From Physcomitrium patens (taxonomy: Eukaryota > Streptophyta > Bryopsida > Funariales > Funariaceae), in the NCBI RefSeq assembly GCF_000002425.4, contig NC_037272.1, positions 873,621 through 937,620 on the forward strand: a DNA stretch of 64,000 nt, written 5' to 3'. This document shows, in pieces, positions 53,101 through 63,329 of the stretch. The notes under the pieces are model-generated. The model saw only the letters and a program-made list of their open reading frames with translations, had not been told where the DNA came from and did not search any database. The first letter of the stretch is position 1; every line of letters begins with the position of its first letter. The translations under genes and the position numbers were made by a program.

Positions 53101-53384
53101 ATCAACGAGTTCAACAAACTGGCTGCTGCCCCCACCAAGTGGGACTACGATAGATATCCTTTCTTTTTTGTTTTTATCATCAGTTAAGATTCTTTGATGA
53201 TGCATCATGATTGAATGTTATGACTTGGTATTATTGTTGGTTATGCTGTTGCTAATCCTGCAGCCTAAGCACATTGGCATGGATTGTCTGCCTTAACATT
53301 GGTTTGATTTCTACGACGATGGCCATTCAAGAGATGTATATGAGGGACGATGACGATGTTAACGATTCTGACACTCCTCGGTAG
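50178..53384 (+). CDS. GPN2: GPN-loop GTPase 2 (GPN2)
   Basis: Cytosolic GTPase of the family that assists RNA polymerase II assembly and import. Ten exons: 50,178-50,269; 50,512-50,556; 50,740-50,819; 51,147-51,221; 51,541-51,644; 51,840-51,996; 52,359-52,446; 52,658-52,730; 53,023-53,153; 53,315-53,384. The sum is 915 nt (304 aa; human about 310), all phases closing. Motifs: P-loop GPAGSGKTT (9-17), NLDPAND (37-43), the defining GPN in LGPNGG (69-71), DFPGQVELF (104-112), [14 protein letters not shown] (137-150), base-recognition SKID (173-176), LSYLQ, and a C-terminal [10 protein letters not shown]. The ATG precedes the conserved VFGQIVIGP. Odd points: intron 4 starts with GC, and introns 2 and 9 have U12-type signals. 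Confidence 0.97.
50403..50438 (+). repeat. Telomere-like short repeat in GPN2 intron 1
   Basis: The segment holds TTAGGGTTTTAGGTTTTGGG and further TTTTGGG units, resembling the plant telomere unit TTTAGGG with slips. It lies about 135 bp inside the intron. Confidence 0.5.
50557..50739 (+). other. GPN2 intron 2, probable U12-type GT-AG intron
   Basis: The donor reads GTATCCTTAT, which equals the U12 consensus RTATCCTT. Near the 3' end ATCCCTGAC resembles the U12 branch site TTCCTTRAC (7 of 9) and lies about 10 nt before the TTAG acceptor. There is no polypyrimidine tract. Confidence 0.75.
51222..51540 (+). other. GPN2 intron 4, GC-AG type
   Basis: Exon 4 must end at AAAG to join the conserved [11 protein letters not shown] exon in frame. 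The intron then begins GCAACG, so the donor is GC rather than GT. The acceptor is TTGCAG. Confidence 0.85.
53154..53314 (+). other. GPN2 intron 9, U12-type AT-AC intron
   Basis: The intron starts ATATCCTTTC, an exact U12 AT-AC donor, and ends TTTCTAC. The branch-like motif CCTTAAC (53,291-53,297) lies 18 nt before the AC. Only this join restores the conserved C-terminus ([12 protein letters not shown]). A second AC three bases on (53,316-53,317) would also keep frame, dropping one Thr. Confidence 0.9.
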
Positions 53385-53990
53385 GGGGTGTACCCTAAGG
53401 TCGCATTTGTGAAGTGTGGAGTGACTAGACTTGCAGCACAAAATAGCCCTTTAGAAAGTGATGTACAAAGTGGTAATTAGAAGGATGAATGAACGTATGC
53501 CAGTGTCGGATTCTTGGAAAATATCGGTTTCAACATAACTGAATTTCCACGTGGTTAGAAACAAATGTCTGTTGACAAGGCTGCCTGCTTCTCCGTAATA
53601 AACTATTTTTTGCTAACATTTCTCCATCTTATTTAATTTCTTTCTCTTACAAGATCTTGTATTATTTTGTTCTGTCGTTTTCTTTGGAGGGTCCAATATC
53701 ATTTTGAAGATGACGTATCAGGCAGTTTGGTTACTTCATCACCTATTCATCACCCAAACACGCGCGCTTGTGTTATGTCTGTGTATATTACTTTATTGGT
53801 GTAATGTAGGAGGTCTCTGGCAAACGTTTTCATGATATTTTATTTGATTCTTATTTTTGAAACATTAAGAATTTTTTTTTGCTATGCAAAAAAAATTCAC
53901 AATTAACCAAGTCCTATAGATAGCTTTGAATAAAAGGCATGACTATTGGATATTTATTGGTTACAATACAAAGTCTAAATAAGTAGGGGT
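53385..53990. other. GPN2 3' flank
   Basis: Gene-like composition to about 53,830 suggests the 3' UTR and flank of GPN2. No other feature is recognised. Confidence 0.4.
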
Positions 53991-54900
53991 AAGATTCAAA
54001 ATTTCTTTATGAAGTGTTCTATTATATAAATTTGTTGTTTAAATTCAAGTCTTATTCAACTACAAAAAATATTTAGTTTCTTTGCCAAGGGGTTTGTTAA
54101 TAGATTTTTGAATCTTGAGTTAATGTAATTCATAATAATCTAAAAAATAAGTTAGATGTATGCGTAAGGGCATTGTCAAAATCAATAAATGACTTCAAAC
54201 AAATTGCAGCCTTAATCATTGTTTAGAATTTTTAGATTATCTTAGAACCTTATAAATACTTACAATATTTTTTGCAGATTTTTAAATGATCTTATTATTG
54301 TAGTCAAAATAAGGTAGTAAGTTAAGAATATCTCAAAGTTACCAACCCAAGTTTTGAAGCAATTGAAATGTTGTTTTGTTTCTTCTCCTTTATCAAAAAT
54401 TAATTTTTTATCTCCTATGTTTCATGTCTTACTTCTTTATTTTTGCATTCTTGACATATATTTTAAAAAATATCAATAGTAATCAATTTGCTAGTGCCAT
54501 TATTAAATTACAATGTCTTTATGTAAGAGAGGTCAAATAAATATTAATTTCTTATGCACTCTAGTCTTATTTTGTACAATTAAAAAAGTGGTCAAGTGTT
54601 GTTCTTTTACTAATTGACCACTTTTAGAAGAAGATTTTGATAAGAGAAAAAAACGTTTAAGAATAAATTTTCTAAGTTTAACTTTCTCTTGAATTGAAGG
54701 AGTTCCATATTGCCATGTTAAGAGATGAAGCTCAAATTTGAAGTCTTGAAGTGTAAAAGATATACCTCAATTCAATACTATGGCTCTTCTTGTTAGAAAT
54801 GTCCATATTCTTGACATTGATAATGTGCCTTTAGAAAGCATTAATAAATTCTAGCATTTGACTCATTTAGTATTTATTCACTAATTATTAAAAATAATAT
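53991..54900 (-). pseudogene. Possible Copia remnant, minus strand
   Basis: Translated on the minus strand, pieces show weak colinear resemblance to Copia GAG-pre-integrase and integrase (a WQYG..S stretch near 54,700, a basic stretch near 54,600, NCFKTWVGNFEIF near 54,330). Frames are broken throughout and no LTR was found. Distinguishing it from chance needs a profile search. Confidence 0.25.
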
Positions 54901-55300
54901 GTAAGTTTCTTATTAAATTATTGTATGTTGAATTAAATGTTACTTATACATATTATAGTAACATAATATGCAATTATAGATAATGGTTCATGTATTTTAG
55001 TTAAATCTAACGTGGCAAGACCTTAAAGTTTATATATATTGAAGCTACAATTTTTTTTAGTAAATTCATATCCATTAACTTGAATGTCTTTGATGGAGTT
55101 TTCTTATTTATTTAAATAAATAAGTATATAAGTAAATATACAACCAAATTTAATAGAACAAAGTTAGAATCTATTTTTTAGGTTCCTTCAACAAAGATAT
55201 TGCACCAAAAGTCCATGTCCTCAAAAAAAATGAAATGAATCAAAATTCCAAAATAGAATGTCAACCCCGTTCCTCCATTTGACCCAATGGAAAGCTTACA
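54901..55300. other. AT-rich spacer before the Rpp14-like/BTB locus
   Basis: Nothing recognisable. Composition changes sharply to gene-like at about 55,255. Confidence 0.45.
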
Positions 55301-56094
55301 CCAGATGCCGACGTATACAAACCAGGTTTAGGGTTTGGCGATTGCTGTAGGAATCTTCAAGTCTGAACAGGTACAAAGTGTGAATTTTTGTTTCCTGTGA
55401 TAGTGCGTGTGTGGTGGAGGCAGGCGTGAGGTTTTGCGCACGCAGAGAGCGTTGGGATTGTCTAAGACACATTTGTAGGTGAGTTTTTCATCTCAAGCGG
55501 TTGATTCTCTTCCTTGTGATTGATTTTGGTTTGGCCTTATAGCTTGTTTGCTCTTTAGTTTTTTTCTGCGGCGGCAGCGTGTTGAACATCGTGAACAGAG
55601 TTTGTAAGTTGTTGTAAGTGGGAATTGTACATCAGGATTAGTGATCATGTTCTTGAATTTGTTGAATGAGATGGGATGAAGTATCTGACGAGATTTGTTC
55701 GTTTTTCGCTGAGTCGTTGATGCTCAACTACATGAAATGAGTCCTCTTATGCTGCTTCTCCCAGTAATTGAAAACATCCTTTGCCCCGCTTGAATTCACG
55801 CCCATAGTTTATACAAGTTTTCATGGTTTGCGCGAAGGATTGCTCGATTTAGGTCACGAACAGGGACCAAGTACATGGCAACTATGGTTTGCTTTACTTT
55901 ATGAGTAATTCGGATTGTCGGGAGAACAGCCACACTTTTGAAGAATACAGCAAAGAGTTTGCGTTAGCTTTCGAGTCGTAATGCCGCTGTCAGGGTGCAG
56001 GTTAGCTTAATAGAATTGACTATGGTTTTTGTGTGAAAATGTTCGTCAGGCAAATTCACCCTCCAACCGGTGAGATCTAGGGAAAGGCCTGAGA
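55301..56094 (+). promoter_or_regulatory. Probable promoter and 5' leader of the Rpp14-like/BTB locus
   Basis: A telo-box-like element GTTTAGGGTTT lies at 55,326-55,336. A TTTGTAGGTGAGTTTTT sequence (55,471-55,487) could be a leader-intron donor. Several short upstream ATGs exist. The transcription start cannot be fixed from sequence. Confidence 0.4.
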
Positions 56095-56604
56095 ATGCCG
56101 GCAAGTAAGTCGCGAGGGCGGCGCAAGCTGGGTTGTACTTTGATACGCCTCAATCTGTAAGCCAGCTTGTCCCTTGAAGCCACTCCCATATTTTTTTTTT
56201 TCTTTTCCTTTATGTTTTTGGTATTTTAGGAATGAGACATTTGTATGAAATTCAGGTCAGTTATTAGTTTCTTATTCTTGGTTGTGTGTCTGGTGGGCAG
56301 GATATTAGATTCTTCTAAACTCAAGTCATCCGAGGACCTATTCACTGAAGCCTTAAACACGGTTCTCACCACGCTCTACGGTGTAATTGGAGGCGCTTTC
56401 AGTTGGGATCTCGTGGAGTTTGACAGCAAAGCTTCTATAGGTAGCATCCGGTGCCAGAAGAGCGATGAAGAGCGTATATGCGCAGCTGCTAGCTTTTTGA
56501 CACAGATTAAGGGCTTCCCATGCCGCCTTGAAGTTCTTGAATCCTCTCCCTCTCTTCTGCCCACTTTTGATCTCGACCCCGACCTTTTGGACTCGTCCGC
56601 TTGA
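56095..56604 (+). CDS. Rpp14/Pop5-like RNase P/MRP protein subunit
   Basis: Small protein of the Rpp14/Pop5 family, which supports RNase P and RNase MRP in tRNA and rRNA maturation. Two exons: 56,095-56,156 and 56,301-56,604. The intron is 144 nt GT-AG, phase 2, and the product is 121 aa (human RPP14 about 124). The basic N-terminus MPASKSRGRRKLG leads into a first strand CTLIRLNL, then a helix SSEDLFTEALNTVLTTLYG, a central DLVEFDSKASIGSIRC strand pair, AAASFLTQIKG, and the end CRLEVLESSPSLL. The KG.PC...V...SP.LL end favours Rpp14 over Pop5. Without the first exon a start at 56,245 is possible, but it would put a hydrophobic stretch in place of the first strand. The stop lies 71 nt before the BTB start. 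Confidence 0.65.
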
Positions 56605-56675
56605 AGACGTTTCAAAGAACATATCTTCATTTTACGGCAATTGTCACACTCTCTGTTTCTTGCAACATCCAGCAC

Positions 56676-58463
56676 ATGCCAAGTCCCTCAAATATGGATA
56701 AAGACATCGAGATCGGCGGTGTCGACCCCTCGCTCAGCGTCTTCAGTTATGATTGTAAACTCGGTGAGCGCGCCACCAGCGACGTGATTGTTAGGCTACG
56801 AACCATCCACGGCCGTGACGACTGGATCTATGCTCGTAGTGAGATTCTCTGCGCCAAGAGTAGGTATTTCACATTACGTCTCTGCGACGAATGGCCGACA
56901 TATGATCTCGTCGACTCCCGCTACTGTGTTGAAATTATTTGCGATGAGTCCGACATCGAACACCATGTCAACCTCCTGCGCATGTTGTACTCTAACCTCG
57001 AGGAGCCTGTCGGGGACATGTGGCACAGCGTGGGGAATGCGCTCGGGACACTGAAAGTGGCCACTAGGCTCGGCTGCGATGCTATAGCTACCAAGTGTGC
57101 GCGCTACTTGGAGGCTGTGCCGTGGGAGGAAGGCGAGGAGGAGGAGATTCTCAAGGCATTACCAGCAATTGTGAGCTCAACACGCAAACTCGTCGCTGGT
57201 CTTGGCGCGGAGGCCCAGCCCGTCCTTGCAAGACTGCAACCTGTGGACGCGGCATCGATTCGCAACGTGTTCCTCTCCGCTGTGCACATGGCGACATCAT
57301 CTGAAAGCAAATCTTACTCCAGCACATCCTCGAAGCTACCGAGGGATCTGAAGGCGGCAGCTCAAGAAAAAGTTGAGTACATGTTAGATGAAGACGACGA
57401 TGCGCCGCTGCTCATCGCCGACGAGGAGCTAAAAGCCGCGCTCAAGGCGAAATTCTTGGACCTGTTTGAAAGCTTTAAATTTGAGCTGAGTACGCTCACG
57501 GATTCCACACGATAATTTTGCGAGGCGACGATCCTTGAGAAAATCTCTGACCTCTTGTGGGCTTCTCGCGTCCTCCCTCATGGGGGGCTCAACCCAGAGT
57601 TCGTGGAGTTTTGGTTGGAGGTTTCGAGTGATATATCTGTAGCATTGATTAGTGAGAAGATGCGGGAAGTTTTGTGGGATACGAAGCTGCGCGTGATTGA
57701 GATCACGGCAACGGTGCTCCATGCGGTGGGGTATGGGAATGTGACCTTTGAGTGCTGGCGAGCGCACGCGGCTGGTAAAGATTTGGTTGCCTTTCATTCG
57801 CGAAACGACGCCAATGCTGGAGGAGATGTTTGCGGTGCAGAGATTGAGCTTAGAGATGGATTTAGACCTGTATCAGAGCATCCAGAATGCACTTGTGTCG
57901 CTTGTGTTATCGTTGTCTTCGGTAGATCAGGCTGAGATCCTCGCAGACTGGCTTCGCTGGGATCACGCCAGGTATGACATTCCAAATGTATCAACCTGTT
58001 GCAAAAGAGCCAAAAGCTTCTAATGATTCTTGTAAATGCCGAAGGGAAGAGGGCAACTTGGCATTATCTAGTGCCAGTATGAATGCCTCTCCACTTTATC
58101 ATGCTAGGCAAAAAATTTCGGCGAATGTTAAAAATATCACTTCCCATCTTAGGAATCCCGTCACGGTCTACATTCTTCGTAGTTCATAACATCCTCCCCT
58201 CTCCTTATCCTCATTACTACCCTTGGTTTGGACCTTCAAAAGATGCATGCTTCTTATCAATGAAGCTTGTGTTTGTCTTTTACATTCTTCGGTATCAGCC
58301 TAGAAGAGAGTTTGTGACTGATTCTTCTGTTTGAGTGGGCAGATTTCCAGATCTGAGCGAGGCATTTGAGGTGTGGTGCTTCCGAACCAAAGCTGCAAAG
58401 CGGCGTCTGAGCATCGACACTCGTAAGGGCGCGAGTGCTATATGCAGTGGAGGTGCATCATGA
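56676..58463 (+). pseudogene. BTB/POZ-domain protein, At3g05675 type, with stop and frameshift
   Basis: Plant BTB/POZ family; such proteins are candidate CUL3 adaptors, but this subfamily's role is not established. The main exon is 56,676-57,971 and the last exon 58,343-58,463, joined phase 2 by a GT-AG intron. The BTB domain is residues 25-160: ATSDVIVRLR, GRDDWIYARSEIL, KSRYFTLRL, ATRLGCDAIATKCARYLEAV. Next come PWEEGEEEE, a linker, and EDDDAPLLIADEEL. The C-terminal half resumes after an in-frame TAA (57,513-57,515) with EATILEKISDLLWASRVLP. One extra T in the run at 57,747-57,749 then shifts frame; in the new frame similarity continues (RLVKIWLPF, QAEILADWLRWDHAR, PDLSEAFEVWC, AAKRRL). 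If translated as is, a 279-residue protein keeps the BTB domain. It may be a recent pseudogene, a truncated functional gene, or contain assembly errors. Confidence 0.8.
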
Positions 58464-59864
58464 TCAAATTACTTCACAAGTTCACTGCCTCCACCATCCC
58501 CACCTAATTATTATTATTATTTATTTTTATTTTTTGTTTTTGTTTTTTCTCAATGTGCGAAGGTTTCTAAAATTAATTATTGTAATTTCTTAGAACCAAA
58601 ATGTTTAAAAGAATTAAAAATACAATTATTAGAATTTTTTGTAAAGTTTTTGTGTATCAATAATCATGAAACTTAAATATATGCAACAACTAAGAAACTG
58701 TCTTCAATTCATGTAATTATAACTTTTCTTCTAGCAATCTCAAATTCTATAGACATATCATCTTATTAGAGTGAAGATCAAAAGGGATTCTTATCTTTTG
58801 ACAAAGAAAGAAAAAAAACATAAGAACTTTGATAGCCTCCAAGTTTACGGAGTAGAAAAAATGAAGTAGATTACATTTGTGGTAGAGTGGAATCTCTACT
58901 TCTTGATCAACTATGTTGTAAAAAAAACATAAGCAAAGACAATGATAATACAATTGACATAAGTGATCTTGATGAGGAACTTTTATCTTAAGAGACAACT
59001 AAGAGTAGAAGCAAATCTCCCTTAATATAGCTATTCCATAAAAAATAGCTATAAAAGTTAGGTATTTAGAGAAGAGTTTTGTATCTTCTATAGTAGCTTT
59101 GTGGCATAAGTCTTAAGTGTGAGATGACGCTAAGGGCACCTTTGTAGGATGTTTCTAAAAAAAAAAAACTAGTTGAAAAACAATGGATGCATATAAGAGG
59201 TATTGTAAGTGATATTAAAGCTTTTTAGTTTAGAGACTATGAGCTATTTCTATTCAACTTTTAAAAAATTTGCTTAATAAAACAAGGATTAAGAAAATTG
59301 TTAGAAAAATGATAAGAGGGTGCTTACATTGATCAAGGAGGAGTTTTAAAATCAAAAAGAATAATTCAAAGGAAGAAATCCTTAATTAAAGATCTCAATT
59401 TTGAAAATGAAAAAAATAGTCAAAATTAAGAAGCATCCTTGATAAGTTTCTAGAAGGTTTAATAACCTCAAAGTGAGATAAATGAATGAAAATAAGAAAG
59501 GAAAAATCCACAAATATAAAATATGATCAACTCAAAAGATTTGATAGAAGGTTGAAGATAGAAAAAAACAAGTAGCTTTTCTTAAGAAATTGAAAGAATT
59601 ATATCAAGATATATGGAAGAAAAAAGAAAAAGAACTTAAAAGAAAGATAGAAGTTAATCAAATTTTTATTTATACTCTCATGAATGTAAACAAAATACTC
59701 TTTAAAAGACAAAAGTGTTAAATAAGTTCACTTTGAATCAAGACAAATTAATGTAGAAAATAAAAGGAGAGAAAACATGAAAAAAATACAATGAGATTTC
59801 TTAAGAATGAGTATTGGTATTTGCCAATGATATTAAAAATGATATAAACAAGACAAAGGCCTTG
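58464..59864. other. BTB 3' flank and AT-rich spacer
   Basis: After about 58,500 the sequence is AT-rich again. No protein motif is found on either strand. Confidence 0.45.
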
Positions 59865-60240
59865 TGTTAAGGACATGAATCACAAAAACTAAAAAACCTC
59901 AATACATTCTTGTACTATTCAAAAATATAGATATTCATTTAAAGTAATATAATATTAAAACTAGAATGGCTATTTCTAAAGATAAGAAGACTAAAAATTC
60001 TTAAAAAAGATTAAGGATAAAAATAAGTATTGACAAGAGTAAAAAAGGCTTCATTTTTGTTTTTATATATACTATTTAACTCAAAGCTATATGGCAATGT
60101 TCTTGAGAACTTCCAACATGTGTCTAACTTTTAAGATAAGTTTCCTATACGCATCCCACATGGCAAACTTGTTGGTTAAGTTTTCAATCTATAAATCACC
60201 TATAAATATATATAAATTCAAATTCTTATTATTATATTGT
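59865..60240 (-). repeat. Gypsy-family LTR fragment, minus strand
   Basis: The reverse complement is colinear with the 3' LTR at 11,980-12,414: the stretch around AATAGTATATATAAAAAC, the GAAGCC..CTTC core, AAATAGCCATTCTAGTTT and the end CATGTCCTTAACA. The first third of the LTR is missing or too diverged. It is the fourth LTR of this family in the window. Confidence 0.65.
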
Positions 60241-60524
60241 AATATAATTATATGATAAAAGATAAAAATACGGATTCTATTCTAGAAGAACCTAATTGAA
60301 AGATACAATAAAAAAACATGGATAAATAATAGGAAGATAGTAAAAAAATTTAGTGTTAATGCTATCTTTTTGAAAAAAAATGCTTCTACTAATTTTTTAT
60401 GGCAATAAAAAAGGAAAAATAGTAGATTAAAAAAATATACATGGATATCTTTAGAAAAAAATTAAGAATAGTTTTTATTAAAAATTACCTTTCAAAATAA
60501 AAAATTAATACTTGGATAGGACTT
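60241..60524. other. AT-rich spacer
   Basis: No feature is recognised between the LTR fragment and repeat copy C. Confidence 0.4.
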
Positions 60525-61609
60525 ATTATGAACTTAGGTTGAAATTAGATCCAAAGACATAAAACCACGCACTTACATCAATTTTGAGGTTCTTTGGTTT
60601 ATGACAAAGTAAAGATTAAGAACAAATAAGAATTTTTTTTTGACCATTGATTTTCATTGGTTTGAGTTTGTAATGACTTTTAAAAGACTTGGCAAAATCA
60701 AGGTTTTTTTAGAATGACTTTGGATTTTTGAGAAATGTAAAGATTTTATACTCTAGAAAATTTTATAAGATTTTTAAATAATCTACTAGTAAAATTTTGT
60801 AATTGTGTGATTATATTTGTATTAAATATATGCTTTAAACTTGAGTTTAATCAAATTATTTATTTGAAGGCTATTGAAATTCACATGTATAGAAAACTTG
60901 AAAATTAGAATTTACAGATATAGTGAAGGTTTCTAAAATTTGCAGAAATTTGCTTATTAAATTGAATATACTTTATACACTTCTATTAAACTTTATTTTT
61001 AATAACTTAGCAAAGTTTTTAAGCCATTAAATTATGAAATCTAAAAATATTGGTAGTAAAAAATTGACAACAAGGTTAAAAAAGGATGCTAGCCAATACC
61101 TAATCATATTATGAGGTTTATTTTCTATTTAATAAGTTTGATCTGCTTAAAATTATTTGTGCTTATTATCAACTAAGTAATTAAAAGATGTGAAAATTTT
61201 GAGTTAAAATCTATGATTAAATTATTAATTATTCAGATTTTAATCTATTATAAGATTTATTAAGGATTTAATTAGGATTTAATTTTTAATTAAATATTGA
61301 TTAATTTTTTTTAAGATTGAAAAAAAAATTAAGATTCTTTTAAGATTCTTTTAAATTTTTCTTAGGATTTATTTAGGATTTGTTCAAGATTTATTTAAAG
61401 TTTGTTTAAGACTAGTTTAAGATTTATTTAGGTTTTATTTAGGGCTAAATTAGGATTTGGTTAATATTTTATCAAATTTTTTATAGGATTTATTTATAAT
61501 TATATTAGGATTTTGTTAGGATATATTTAGAATTTATTTAGAATTTTTATTTTTATTATTAAAAATATTTATTATTATTATTAAAAATATTTATTATTAT
61601 TATTAAAAA

Positions 61610-61664
<55 letters not shown>

Positions 61665-61960
61665 CATATTTTATTTTTAAGATTATTTTTTTAATATATC
61701 TTTAAAGTTTGTATATAATTTTTTTATATTTCTTTTATAATTTTTTTAAGGCTTGTTTTGGACTTAACAAAAGTTTGATTGAGATTGTTAAGATTTAATA
61801 GGAATTTATTTAGAATTCTATTAGAGTTGTTAGGATTTTATTTTTGCAATTTCTAATTTGCCTTTCACAACCAAGTCCTTTGTACATTCTTAAGCAAGGT
61901 TTTATGCAATAGAACAATGATTACACTATTTTGATTTAGATGTGTTAGTCAATACTACCA
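60525..61960 (+). repeat. Unnamed dispersed repeat with TTAGGATTT-rich internal tract, copy C
   Basis: Colinear with copy B (23,565-24,830): GACTTTGGATTTTTGAGAAA, TGAAAATTTTGAGTTAAAAT, the TTAGGATTT-like tract (61,255-61,550), then TAGAATTCTATTAGAGTTGT and a GTACATTCTTAAGCAAGG end. A block containing three AAAATATTTATTATTATT units and an (ATT)n tract (about 61,555-61,665) is specific to this copy. Confidence 0.6.
61555..61665 (+). repeat. (ATT)n microsatellite and AAAATATTTATTATTATT array
   Basis: Three 24-27-bp units ending in (ATT)n, then about 16 further ATT triplets. It lies inside repeat copy C. Confidence 0.85.
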
Positions 61961-62814
61961 AAGCTCTCTTCTTTGGCTATTGCTGCTAATTCATTTAACA
62001 AGATAATTCACAACGGAGCAATTTTTTTCTCAAAACCATTGAAATTTTTACAACATACAAAACAAAAAATATTAAAAAATTAATTAAATGAATAAAGATA
62101 CATGATTCAATAAAATAAAAAATAAAAAATAAATAAAAAATAAAAATAAAAATATTAGATTGGATTATTTTATTTTAATAACAACTTAAAACAACTATAG
62201 AATAGCAATTTAGGGAATGCCTTGGACTTCTTTGGCAACAAGATAGAATGCACATGATATTGAGTTGCAAAGAGCATAGTAAATTAAGTACTGTGGCTTC
62301 TATAGTAGATACTAGAATGCCTAAACTTAGACTTATAATACAATTTATAGTAAAGGCTTATCTTTACTATATACTTGATACTACGTCTCCAATGCCATAA
62401 TTTATTTATTATAAATATTGCTTGCTTTAATATTTAGTAACTTTGAACAAGGATGCAAAATTAATTTATAGACATCTACTTCTTGCCACAAAGCTAACAA
62501 CTTTGTGAATGTATAAACTAACAAAAATTATGAATTGAAAAGATGCATAAGTATATCTAAACAAGCTGGTTGTTGATTTTCTTAATTGGAAGTTTTGAAA
62601 CACAGTATAATTTTTTAAAAATTGTTTGAAAATTGAGGATCTTTATTTTATACTAATTATCTTTGCTATAATATTATTAAATGTGACATCAAAGTAGATT
62701 GTAGCCAATTAGTACTTAGACACATATAATAATGCATGTCGAGCAATTAGACCCAACATCCCTTGTTTAAAGTGGAATAGGCAATTGGAAGCATTTGCTA
62801 CCAACTAGGCGAAG
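61961..62814. other. AT-rich spacer between inverted repeat arms
   Basis: No gene is seen. It has A-rich simple sequence at 62,110-62,150. Confidence 0.4.
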
Positions 62815-63130
62815 AATTATTATTGTGTTAAATAAAGCTTGCTTGAGAATGCATTAGATATTTAGTTGTAGTAAGTAAATTAAAAATTGCATCAACAAGG
62901 CCCTAATAATTCTAATAGAATTCTAAATAAATTCCAATTAAAGCTTAAAAATGCTAGTAAAATCTTAATTAAATCTAAAAGAAGTCTTAGAAAATTATAA
63001 AAGAAGAATATAAAACCTAAAATAATTTATAAATAAATCATAAATAAAATTTTGAAAATATTTTAAAAATATAAAATTATAAATTCTAAATAAATCCTAA
63101 GTCAATCTTAATCAAATCTTAAGTAAATAA
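62815..63130 (-). repeat. Inverted partial copy of the TTAGGATTT repeat family
   Basis: The reverse complement matches the right part of copy C. Shared pieces are GCATTCTCAAGCAAGC versus GTACATTCTTAAGCAAGG, TTTATTTAGAATTCTATTAG, and TTCTTTTATAATTTTCTAAG. Order and spacing are kept, about 1 kb from copy C in opposite orientation. Confidence 0.6.
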
Positions 63131-63329
63131 TTTGATTCAAAAAATTATTTTAATATTGATATATTTTAAAAAGAATGGTGTATTATAGATAAATTGTAAT
63201 GAATAATGACACGTGGTTTATATAGCAAATAAAGTATTCTTTTACAGCTATCAAATGAACCCAAATTTAAAGAAATCCATTAGATGATTGTAGAGCTAGG
63301 ACCAATTTAATTTGAAACAGTATTGAAAT

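Noticed and set aside
56245-56604. Single-exon reading of the Rpp14-like gene from the ATG at 56,245
   Set aside because: It would replace the expected first strand by a hydrophobic stretch. The upstream exon at 56,095-56,156 joins in phase and supplies a basic start and strand.
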